Assembly (NCBI GenBank): GCA_031430375.1
Contig: JANPBJ010000078.1
Span: 1-7,086 of the forward strand
DNA: 7,086 nt
Direction: 5' to 3'
Source of the DNA: JAENVU01 sp031430375
GTDB lineage: Bacteria; Actinomycetota; Acidimicrobiia; IMCC26256; JAENVU01
Below, one piece after another: positions 1-5,681 of this stretch. The notes under the pieces are model-generated. The model searched no databases. It was not told the DNA's origin and saw only the letters and a list, made by a program, of their open reading frames with translations. A program made the position numbers and the translations under genes. The first letter of the stretch is position 1. The number at the start of each line of letters is the position of its first letter.

Positions 1-929
1 CCGACGTTCTCCTCGACGGCACGGGTCGCCGTGCCCGCGGCGCCCGCTACCTCGATCGCGAACTGGAATCCCACGACGTCTCCGCTCGCCATGTTGTTCT
101 CGCGGGCGGCGCGTTCGAGACTCCGCGACTCTTGCTCCGCAACGGGCTCGGCAACCAGGACGTGGTCGGCCGATTTCTCCAGTTCCATTTCCAAACCTAT
201 GTGCTCGGTATGTTCGACGAGCGGTTGCATGGCCATCGCGGTCGGTCGGTCACTCATCTGATGGACGATCCGATTGTGCCGGACGCCGATGCCACGGCCG
301 CGGCGCGTGCTGCGGGGCTCCCCTTCATTCGAGGCGGGATCGTGGAACACGGTGCAGCGGGCCATCCCATTCTCGAAGGAATCCACCTCCCCCACGGCGC
401 GTTGCATTCCCAACTCATGATGCGGTCGATGACGCGCGATCGCATGGCTGTGTTCACCATGCAGGGCGAAGATCTCCCCCAGGCCGCGAACCGCATCGAC
501 CTTGACCCACACGTGCGCGATGCCTACGGCCTTCCCGCCGGCCGCGTCACGTATGCACCGCATCGTCACGAGGTGGCGTGTGCCCAACATTGGGCGCCGC
601 GGTTCGAGGCCGTCATGCGCGAAGCCGGCGCGCAGAGCACGTTCTGGACCACGTCGCCACCGATCACCGGAAGCATGGCGGATCGGCCGGGCGGGCGGAC
701 GCCGATCTCGCGCCACATCATGGGCGGCGCGCGCATGGGCAACGACCCGACAACCAGCGTGTTCGACCAGTGGCAACGCCTGCACGGCGTGGAGAACGTG
801 ATCTGCACCGACTCGTCGGTATTCCCGACCTCAACGGGTTACGGCCCGACCCTCACCATCGTGGCCCTGGCCATCCGCGCTAGCCGCGCCCTTGCAGGCC
901 TCGCCCCCCTACGCTCCACCCGCCCGTAG
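1..929 (+). CDS. GMC-family FAD-dependent oxidoreductase, C-terminal part (5' end outside window)
   Basis: This is the 3' portion of a glucose-methanol-choline oxidoreductase, a flavoenzyme family that oxidises alcohol groups. The first complete codon in the window is at position 3, the frame is open from the left edge, and it stops with TAG at 927-929. Near the start is HVVLAGGAFETPRLLL followed by NGLGNQDVVGRF, which is the usual end of the family's FAD-binding half. The C-terminal domain is clear: SRHIMGGARMG with the expected catalytic His codon at 714-716, then SVFDQWQRLHGVENVICTDSSVFPTS and PTLTIVALAIRAS. The FAD-binding GxGxxG region must lie upstream. The residue before the final PTLTI is Gly (codon 843-845), where many GMC enzymes have Asn or His as the second catalytic residue. 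The substrate cannot be told; sugar, sterol and terpenoid alcohols are all possible. The gene converges on the desaturase 28 bases downstream. Family assignment is firm. Confidence 0.93.
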   Translation, partial: DVLLDGTGRRARGARYLDRELESHDVSARHVVLAGGAFETPRLLLRNGLGNQDVVGRFLQFHFQTYVLGMFDERLHGHRGRSVTHLMDDPIVPDADATAAARAAGLPFIRGGIVEHGAAGHPILEGIHLPHGALHSQLMMRSMTRDRMAVFTMQGEDLPQAANRIDLDPHVRDAYGLPAGRVTYAPHRHEVACAQHWAPRFEAVMREAGAQSTFWTTSPPITGSMADRPGGRTPISRHIMGGARMGNDPTTSVFDQWQRLHGVENVICTDSSVFPTSTGYGPTLTIVALAIRASRALAGLAPLRSTRP

Positions 930-936
930 TCACTGC

Positions 937-957
937 CCCACCACGAGCGTCGGCGGG
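937..957. terminator. Possible bidirectional terminator between convergent genes
   Basis: The 28-base gap between the convergent GMC oxidoreductase and desaturase genes holds an imperfect GC-rich hairpin. CCC (937-939) pairs with GGG (955-957), CC (941-942) with GG (952-953), and AC (943-944) with GT (949-950). There is one A/C mismatch and one bulged C. Neither strand has a T-run after the stem, so this is weak support based mainly on its position. Confidence 0.3.
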
Positions 958-1824
958 TTACGCGGCGACGAGTTCCTCGTCGGATGCCGAGTCGGGATAC
1001 AGAACGCGGGCCGGTGGCGACTTGAGATCCTTGACGATGCCCACCCAGCTCATCAGCTTGAGCCCGTAGTACGTCATGTCAATCTCCCACCAGAAGAACC
1101 CCTGTCGCGCCGACGCCTGGTAGTGGTGATGGTTGTTGTGCCATCCCTCACCGCCGGTGAGGAGCGCGATGAGCATCGAGTTCCGGCTGGTATCGGCGGT
1201 CTCATACCGGCGGCGGCCGAAGACGTGCGTCGCCGAGTTCACGAGAAATGTGGAATGCCACAGCAACACAGTCGACCAAAGGAATCCGACCACGAGTCCG
1301 GACCATCCGCCGATCGCCAAAGCCGCGATGCCGTAGATCCACGGCGGCATTCCCTCGTGCTTGTCCAACCAACGGAGTTCGGGATACTGCGCGAAATCTT
1401 TGATCGCCGCGAGGTCAGTGTCGTTGTACTTGTTGGACAGAATCCACCCGACGTGACTCCACCAGAAACCCTTGCGCGGCGAGTGGATGTCGAGATCTGT
1501 GTCCGAGGAGCGGTGATGATGACGATGGTTCGCCGCCCACCACAACACTCCCTTTTGAGCGGAAGCCTGGGCCTGGAATGCGAAGACGAACTGCCAAAAC
1601 CGGTTGAGCCGATAGGACTTGTGCGAGAAATAGCGGTGGTAGGCGGCGGTGACGAAGAACGAACGACCGAAGAACATCACCGCAAGCAGCACCAGCGACG
1701 TGGTGGTGATCCCCGTGAAGAACACCGCGAAACATGCGACGTGGACGAGAAGGAATGGGATCGACGACACCCAGTTCACCCGCTCTTCGGGCGTACGACT
1801 GAGCGGGGGAAGCGTTGCAGGCAT
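958..1824 (-). CDS. Membrane acyl-CoA desaturase (stearoyl-CoA delta-9 type)
   Basis: This 288-residue integral membrane di-iron desaturase would introduce a double bond into a saturated acyl chain using O2 and an electron donor. All the histidine boxes of the acyl-CoA desaturase family are present: HRYFSH at residues 63-68, NHRHHH with HxxHH at 100-104, NSATH at 196-200, and HNNHH at 229-233 within GEGWHNNHHHY. Hydrophobic stretches at about 22-40, 42-60, 162-182 and 183-197 fit the usual two pairs of membrane helices. Length suits a bare desaturase domain; no cytochrome b5 or ferredoxin domain is fused, so electrons must come from separate partners. The family usually makes oleate or palmitoleate for membrane lipids, but position specificity cannot be read from sequence. 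The ATG at 1824 has no Shine-Dalgarno sequence and has a -10-like hexamer 6 bases upstream, suggesting a leaderless mRNA. The gene is divergent from the HAD hydrolase. Confidence 0.95.
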   Translation of the reverse strand: MPATLPPLSRTPEERVNWVSSIPFLLVHVACFAVFFTGITTTSLVLLAVMFFGRSFFVTAAYHRYFSHKSYRLNRFWQFVFAFQAQASAQKGVLWWAANHRHHHRSSDTDLDIHSPRKGFWWSHVGWILSNKYNDTDLAAIKDFAQYPELRWLDKHEGMPPWIYGIAALAIGGWSGLVVGFLWSTVLLWHSTFLVNSATHVFGRRRYETADTSRNSMLIALLTGGEGWHNNHHHYQASARQGFFWWEIDMTYYGLKLMSWVGIVKDLKSPPARVLYPDSASDEELVAA

Positions 1825-1830
1825 CCGCGA

Positions 1831-1836
1831 AGGCTA
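1831..1836 (-). promoter_or_regulatory. -10-like hexamer of a probable leaderless promoter for the desaturase
   Basis: On the minus strand the hexamer TAGCCT (TAnnnT type) lies 6 bases before the desaturase ATG. Transcription starting about 7 bases after the hexamer would begin at the ATG itself. No purine-rich ribosome binding site is visible upstream of the start. No good -35 box is seen at 16-19 bases spacing. Confidence 0.42.
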
Positions 1837-1938
1837 TCGGTCTTGACCCCGAAGATCGAGATCGCGCTACCAAGCCATCGCGGCGAGGCGGCGCGGCTGC
1901 GCCGATGGACACCGCAGTGCCGGCGGTGGGGTTTCGGT

Positions 1939-1944
1939 CAGAAT
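1939..1944 (+). promoter_or_regulatory. -10-like hexamer of a probable leaderless promoter for the HAD hydrolase
   Basis: CAGAAT matches TATAAT at 4 of 6 positions and ends 6 bases before the ATG at 1951, the same spacing as at the neighbouring desaturase and aldehyde dehydrogenase starts. The only G-rich run nearby (GGTGGGG, about 1925-1931) is too far upstream to act as a Shine-Dalgarno sequence. No clear -35 box is seen. Confidence 0.35.
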
Positions 1945-1950
1945 GCACCG

Positions 1951-2649
1951 ATGGAAACCACCGCCGTCCTCCTCGACTTCTACGGCACGCTGGCGCGGGC
2001 CACCCAGTGGGTGTCGGCCGACGAGGTGCTCGCGGAACACGGTGCCTCGCTGTCTGATCACCAACGAGCGATCTACTTCGCCGATGGCATCGACCGCATC
2101 GAGCACGACGAGCATTCACGTAGCCGTGACCACTACCGATCATGGCAGCGTGACCGCACCCTGGCGATGCTCGCCACGACCGACGTCCACCCGGGCGAGT
2201 ACGACACCATCATCGAGAAGCTGGAGGTCGGCTCGTCCCAGCGAGTGATGGAGCCATACGAAGAAGTCCCCGAGGTCTTGGCGGCGTTGCGCCACCGGGG
2301 TATCCGAATCGTGATTTGTTCGAACTGGGACTGGGACCTCCGCGAAGCGGTTGAAGAGGCGGGCCTCACTACCGCGATCGATGCATTGGTGTCGAGTGCG
2401 TGGGTCGGCGCCCGCAAGCCGCACCGTCGGATCTTCGACGCCGCGCTCGGCGAGGCTGCCGTCACGGCCGCGGCCGCGGTCTTCGTCGGCGATACCTGGG
2501 GCCCGGATGTGGAAGGACCACTGACCGCGGGTATCCGCCCGCTCTATCTCCAACGCGAGGGCCATTGGAATGATGCCACCGCACCGCGGGAAGTCGGCCA
2601 CGTCGCGGTCGCACCCGATCTACGCGGCGTTCTGGAACTCCTGGGCTGA
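1951..2649 (+). CDS. HAD-superfamily hydrolase (DxYGT type, subfamily IA)
   Basis: This 232-residue haloacid dehalogenase-like hydrolase is probably a cytosolic phosphatase acting on a small phosphorylated metabolite. Motif I is LLDFYGTLA with the nucleophile Asp9; the usual second Asp is Tyr11, as in DxYGT members such as 2-haloacid dehalogenases and HDHD3-like proteins. Because the general acid Asp is replaced, dehalogenase or another hydrolase chemistry is as possible as phosphatase chemistry. Motif II is IVICSN with Ser124, motif III is GARKPHRRIF with Lys156, and motif IV is FVGDTWGPDVEG with Asp181 and Asp186. The helical cap lies at about residues 20-100. I chose the ATG at 1951 because homology begins right after it. 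The same frame stays open far upstream, but that stretch is antisense to the desaturase and is not protein-like. It is divergent from the desaturase and in the same direction as the aldehyde dehydrogenase. The substrate is unknown. Confidence 0.88.
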   Translation: METTAVLLDFYGTLARATQWVSADEVLAEHGASLSDHQRAIYFADGIDRIEHDEHSRSRDHYRSWQRDRTLAMLATTDVHPGEYDTIIEKLEVGSSQRVMEPYEEVPEVLAALRHRGIRIVICSNWDWDLREAVEEAGLTTAIDALVSSAWVGARKPHRRIFDAALGEAAVTAAAAVFVGDTWGPDVEGPLTAGIRPLYLQREGHWNDATAPREVGHVAVAPDLRGVLELLG

Positions 2650-2661
2650 GAGAGCACGGGC

Positions 2662-2686
2662 ACCAAGCTTCGGACTCGCTTGGTTT
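2662..2686 (+). terminator. Probable intrinsic terminator of the HAD hydrolase gene
   Basis: A perfect 7-bp stem, ACCAAGC (2662-2668) with GCTTGGT (2678-2684), encloses a 9-base loop and is followed by TT and then CCCC. GGG at 2658-2660 can also pair with CCC after the stem across a small internal loop. It begins 12 bases after the hydrolase stop codon and lies upstream of the aldehyde dehydrogenase promoter region. The T-run is short, so strength is uncertain. Confidence 0.5.
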
Positions 2687-2727
2687 CCCCATGGCGTGCC
2701 CTCTACCGTCAACGACCTACGACGCCC

Positions 2728-2733
2728 TACCCT
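2728..2733 (+). promoter_or_regulatory. -10-like hexamer of a probable leaderless promoter for the aldehyde dehydrogenase
   Basis: TACCCT (TAnnnT type) is followed by 6 bases and then the ATG at 2740. No Shine-Dalgarno sequence lies in the preceding 20 bases, and no clear -35 box is seen. The spacing is identical to that at the two preceding gene starts. Confidence 0.42.
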
Positions 2734-2739
2734 GGCGCC

Positions 2740-4149
2740 ATGACGAGCACCCTGAATCCAACCATTACCCCTGCGTCGGCTGTTGCGATCATCAGCCGTG
2801 CTCGCGCCACCTTCGCGGCCGGCCGCACCCGTCCCACCGAGTGGCGCAAGGACCAACTTCGTGCGCTGGCGCGCATGCTCACCGAACGGGAGGACGAGTT
2901 CCTCGCGGCGCTGGCACAGGATCTCGGCAAGCCGGCGCTCGAGGGTTATCTCACCGACATCGCGTTCGTCACAGCCGAGATCACCGAGACCCTCCGGCGC
3001 CTCGATCGCTGGCTGCAACCCGCTCGCACCGCCGTGCCGATCAAGCAGCAGCCCGGCCACGCGCGGATCCACCGCGACCCACTCGGCACGGTGCTCATCA
3101 TCGGGCCGTGGAATTATCCGATCCAACTGGTCCTGGCTCCGCTCGTGGGCGCGATCGCCGGTGGCAACACCGCGGTGATCAAGCCGTCCGAGGTTTCCCA
3201 GCACACCTCCCGCGTGCTCGCTCGCCTCCTGCCGCAGTATCTCGATCCAGATGCGTTCCTTGTCGCGGAGGGCGGCGTCACCGAAACCACCGCGCTGCTC
3301 GACGAACGTTGGGACCACATTTTCTACACCGGCAACGGCACCGTCGGCCGCGTGGTGATGGCCGCCGCGGCGAAACACCTCACGCCGGTCACCCTCGAAC
3401 TCGGCGGGAAGAGCCCGGTGATCGTCGATGCGAGTGCGAACCTCGATGTTGCAGCGAAGCGCATCGTGTGGGGAAAGTTTCTCAACGCGGGCCAGACGTG
3501 CATCGCACCGGACTATGTACTCGTCGACCGGCGCGTTGAAGGCGCGCTACTCGCGCGCATGCGCGACGCGGTCCATGCGTTCTACGGTGCCAATCCGCGT
3601 CAGAGTCCCGACTACGGCCGTATCGTCAACGAGCGCCACTTCGACCGCCTCGCCCAGCTCGCCGACGCCCCCGGCGTCGGCGACATCGTGGTCGGCGGTG
3701 ACCGCGATTCCGCCACTCGCTTCTACGCACCGACCGTCTTCCGCGGCACCGATGCGACGGCGCCGATCATGGCCCAGGAGATCTTCGGACCGCTGCTGCC
3801 CACCATCCCGATCGATGATCTCGATGACGCACTCGAGTTTGTGACAGCACGCGACAAGCCACTTGCGTTGTACCTCTTCGCCGAAGACCGCGGGGTGCAG
3901 GACCGAGTGGTAGCCGAGACCAGCTCCGGCGGCGTGTGTCTGAACGCCACGCTGTTCCACATCACCGTGCCGGGGCTTCCGTTTGGTGGGGTCGGCGAAA
4001 GCGGCATGGGCGCATACCACGGGCGCAGCAGCTTCGAAACATTCACCCACCGCAAAAGCGTGTTGCGCCGTCCCACCGCGTTGGACCCGAGCATCGCCTA
4101 CCCGCCGTACTCTGCGGTGAAGTCCAAGCTGCTCCGGAAGCTCCTCTGA
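2740..4149 (+). CDS. Class 3 (ALDH3-type) aldehyde dehydrogenase
   Basis: This 469-residue NAD(P)-dependent aldehyde dehydrogenase oxidises an aldehyde to its carboxylic acid. The family hallmarks are complete: IGPWNYP with Asn125, GNTAVIKPSE with Lys148, LELGGKSP with the general base Glu220, GQTC with the nucleophile Cys254, and QEIFGP with Glu347. The compact length, YTGN in place of the common FTGS, the GESGMGAYHG block at 419-428 and the YPPY near the C-terminus place it in the ALDH3 group. That group handles medium- and long-chain fatty aldehydes and aromatic aldehydes such as coniferyl aldehyde. It ends in a short basic amphipathic tail (SKLLRKLL) rather than the membrane-spanning helix of mammalian fatty aldehyde dehydrogenase, so it is probably soluble or peripheral. 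I chose the ATG at 2740 because the conserved N-terminal helix begins just after it and the upstream extension is not family-like. The substrate is not certain; fatty aldehydes would suit the neighbouring lipid genes. Confidence 0.94.
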   Translation: MTSTLNPTITPASAVAIISRARATFAAGRTRPTEWRKDQLRALARMLTEREDEFLAALAQDLGKPALEGYLTDIAFVTAEITETLRRLDRWLQPARTAVPIKQQPGHARIHRDPLGTVLIIGPWNYPIQLVLAPLVGAIAGGNTAVIKPSEVSQHTSRVLARLLPQYLDPDAFLVAEGGVTETTALLDERWDHIFYTGNGTVGRVVMAAAAKHLTPVTLELGGKSPVIVDASANLDVAAKRIVWGKFLNAGQTCIAPDYVLVDRRVEGALLARMRDAVHAFYGANPRQSPDYGRIVNERHFDRLAQLADAPGVGDIVVGGDRDSATRFYAPTVFRGTDATAPIMAQEIFGPLLPTIPIDDLDDALEFVTARDKPLALYLFAEDRGVQDRVVAETSSGGVCLNATLFHITVPGLPFGGVGESGMGAYHGRSSFETFTHRKSVLRRPTALDPSIAYPPYSAVKSKLLRKLL

Positions 4150-4170
4150 GAACGCGGGTCGAAAACGCGA

Positions 4171-4202
4171 CTCGACCCCCGGCCGGGCGGCCGGGGGTCG
4201 AG
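4171..4202. terminator. Strong bidirectional terminator hairpin between ALDH and csp
   Basis: This is a perfect inverted repeat with 14-bp GC-rich arms, CTCGACCCCCGGCC (4171-4184) and GGCCGGGGGTCGAG (4189-4202), and a 4-base loop. It lies 21 bases after the aldehyde dehydrogenase stop and 23 bases from the csp stop on the other strand. On the minus strand the stem is followed by TCGCG and then TTTT, so it looks best suited to ending csp transcription. On the plus strand no T-run follows. Confidence 0.82.
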
Positions 4203-4225
4203 ATCAGAATGTCTGGAGTGCTCGC

Positions 4226-4426
4226 TCAGGCTGCGGTGACGTTTTGAGCTTCCTCGCCCTTCTGGCCGGGCGCCACATCGAAGTTCACTGCTTGACCTTC
4301 GGTGAGCGTCCGGTAGCCGTCCATCTGAATCTGTGAGTGGTGCACAAATACGTCGGGCTCGCCTTCACGAGAGATGAAGCCGAAGCCCTTCTCGGCGTTG
4401 AACCACTTCACGGTGCCTGTTGCCAT
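4226..4426 (-). CDS. cspA: CspA-family cold shock protein
   Basis: This 66-residue single cold-shock domain protein binds single-stranded RNA and DNA and acts as an RNA chaperone. The domain fills the whole protein: GTVKWFNAEKGFGFI at residues 4-18 contains RNP1 (KGFGFI), and DVFVHHSQI contains RNP2 (VFVHH). The C-terminal strand region TLTEGQAVNFDV and the GPxA-like end EEAQNV are typical of actinobacterial CspA proteins. The ATG at 4426 is chosen because MATGTVKWFN is the family's normal start. An AAGGA Shine-Dalgarno sequence (4436-4440 on the minus strand) sits 9 bases upstream. The gene lies 117 bases after the acyl-CoA dehydrogenase in the same direction and probably has its own promoter. 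RNP2 carries His-His where many homologues have His-Phe or His-Tyr. Family assignment is certain; whether it is cold-induced or constitutive cannot be told. Confidence 0.96.
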   Translation of the reverse strand: MATGTVKWFNAEKGFGFISREGEPDVFVHHSQIQMDGYRTLTEGQAVNFDVAPGQKGEEAQNVTAA

Positions 4427-4490
4427 GTGCCTATTTCCTTGCTTGGTACTTCGGGGCCGGCCGGGCGGCGAACCCTCGGACAAAACGGTA
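4427..4490 (-). promoter_or_regulatory. csp 5' leader with possible -10 box and Shine-Dalgarno sequence
   Basis: On the minus strand a TAnnnT hexamer, TACCGT (4485-4490), could drive csp with a leader of about 50 bases. The leader contains a very GC-rich block (about 4450-4472) whose ends TTCG and CGAA are complementary and whose core includes the palindrome GGCCGGCC. An AAGGA ribosome binding site at 4436-4440 follows. Unlike the other gene starts here, this one has a clear Shine-Dalgarno sequence and so is probably leadered. No convincing -35 box is seen, so the exact promoter position is uncertain. Confidence 0.35.
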
Positions 4491-4543
4491 GCAGGATGCC
4501 TGGCCCGGAGGTCGCAGCCCCCATGGCAACCAAGCCTGCCGGC

Positions 4544-5680
4544 TCACGATCGAGGCAGTCCCAGAATCCGGTCGCCAATAATCGTTCGTTGGACTTCGCT
4601 GGTGCCACCGGCGATCGACGCGGCCCGACTCCAAAGCCACTGGCGCGACCATCTGCCGCGCAGCGGCGCCTCCGGACCAAGAATGCTGATCGCGGTCTCC
4701 GCGAGGTGCTGGCTCATGTCAGACCACAGCAACTTCGTCACACTCGACTCCGGCCCCGGCACCACACCGCGCCCGAGCCGCGACAACGTTCCCCAGTTGT
4801 TGAGGCGGAGCAACCGGAGTTCAATGAAGTTCTCTGCGAGCGCGTCCGCTATCTCAACGTCGTCGAGCCTCCCGCGCTCCACCGCAAGGGTGTAGAGCTC
4901 ATCGAGGAACACCTCATGGACGACCTGTTCCTTGAAGGGAAACGCCGTACCGCGCTCATGCGCGAGCGTCGTATTCGCGACCGCCCACCCATCATGGAGA
5001 CCGCCCACGAGATAGTGCGCCGGCACGAAGACGTCGTCGAAGAACACCTCATTGAACTCAGCTTCGCCGGTGATCTGCACCAGCGGCCGAACCTCGATCC
5101 CGGGGGCCGTCATGTCGACGACCACGTAGCTGATCCCACGATGCTTCGGTACGTCCGGGTCGGTCCGCACCAGCGCAATCCCCCACCGGGCGTACTGGGC
5201 GTACGAGGTCCACACCTTCTGCCCGGTGAGGAGCCAGCCGCCGTCGACGGGTGCGGCCCGACACGCCAGCGCCGCGAGGTCAGACCCGGCACCGGGTTCA
5301 CTGAATAGCTGACACCAAATCTCCGCGGCGTCGAGAATGCGAGGCAGCCACAGTGCCTTCTGATCGGCAGTCCCGTGAGCCAGCAGTGTGGGCCCGGCGA
5401 GGTTGATGCCAACTCGATTCACCGGCTGAAGTGCACGCGAACGCGCGTATTCCATGTTGTAGAGCGCAACCTCCACCGGCGATGCGGCGCGACCCCCGTA
5501 TTCAACCGGCCATTGGACCCCGACCCACCGGTCGGCTGCGAGCTTGTCCTGCCATTCTCGGCCCCACGCGATCTCCTCATCAAGAGAGGAGAATGCCGGC
5601 GGAAGATCGAGGTTCTCGTCCAGCCACGCTCGAATCTCCGCGGCAAACGCGAGTTCGGATGCGGTGAAGCTCAGATCCAC
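4544..5680 (-). CDS. Acyl-CoA dehydrogenase (FadE-like)
   Basis: This 378-residue FAD-dependent acyl-CoA dehydrogenase would catalyse alpha,beta-dehydrogenation of an acyl-CoA, the first oxidative step of beta-oxidation. In order it shows an N-terminal helical domain, the FAD-binding strand WCQLFSEPGAGSDL at 122-135, GGWLLTGQKVWTS at 147-159, HRGISYVVVDM at 180-190, NEVFFDDVFVP at 210-220, and the C-terminal IAGGTSEVQRTIIGDRILG at 356-374. The catalytic Glu of MCAD-type enzymes (YEGT) is replaced by Gly358. Glu242 in LAHERG lies where isovaleryl-CoA dehydrogenase and the mycobacterial ChsE4/FadE26 group carry the base, so it is the probable catalytic residue. That group often forms alpha2beta2 heterotetramers in steroid side-chain degradation; no second subunit gene is visible here. 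The start is GTG at 5680, one base after the upstream ligase stop, implying translational coupling. The chain or steroid substrate is inferred only. Confidence 0.92.
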   Translation of the reverse strand: MDLSFTASELAFAAEIRAWLDENLDLPPAFSSLDEEIAWGREWQDKLAADRWVGVQWPVEYGGRAASPVEVALYNMEYARSRALQPVNRVGINLAGPTLLAHGTADQKALWLPRILDAAEIWCQLFSEPGAGSDLAALACRAAPVDGGWLLTGQKVWTSYAQYARWGIALVRTDPDVPKHRGISYVVVDMTAPGIEVRPLVQITGEAEFNEVFFDDVFVPAHYLVGGLHDGWAVANTTLAHERGTAFPFKEQVVHEVFLDELYTLAVERGRLDDVEIADALAENFIELRLLRLNNWGTLSRLGRGVVPGPESSVTKLLWSDMSQHLAETAISILGPEAPLRGRWSRQWLWSRAASIAGGTSEVQRTIIGDRILGLPRS

Positions 5681-5681
5681 G

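Noticed and set aside
892..1950. Long plus-strand open frame continuous with the HAD hydrolase, which would give a protein of 585 residues
   Set aside because: The upstream part lies antisense to the desaturase, whose histidine boxes are intact. It is charged and low in recognisable motifs, and HAD homology starts right after the ATG at 1951. GC-rich DNA commonly leaves such mirror frames open.
1415..2143. Minus-strand open frame of 242 codons spanning the desaturase start and the HAD gene
   Set aside because: It overlaps two well-supported genes in other frames and has Arg/Pro/Ser-rich composition with no domain, so it is a shadow frame.
2620..3378. Minus-strand open frame of 252 codons opposite the aldehyde dehydrogenase
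   Set aside because: It is antisense to a complete, motif-rich ALDH gene and shows no family signature of its own.
4455..4462. GGCCGGCC palindrome as a possible operator
   Set aside because: An 8-base GC palindrome is expected often in DNA of this composition; no second copy or spaced half-site was seen.
4337..5308. Plus-strand open frame of 323 codons opposite csp and the acyl-CoA dehydrogenase
   Set aside because: It covers parts of two solid minus-strand genes and reads as Arg/Pro/His-rich sequence with no domain.
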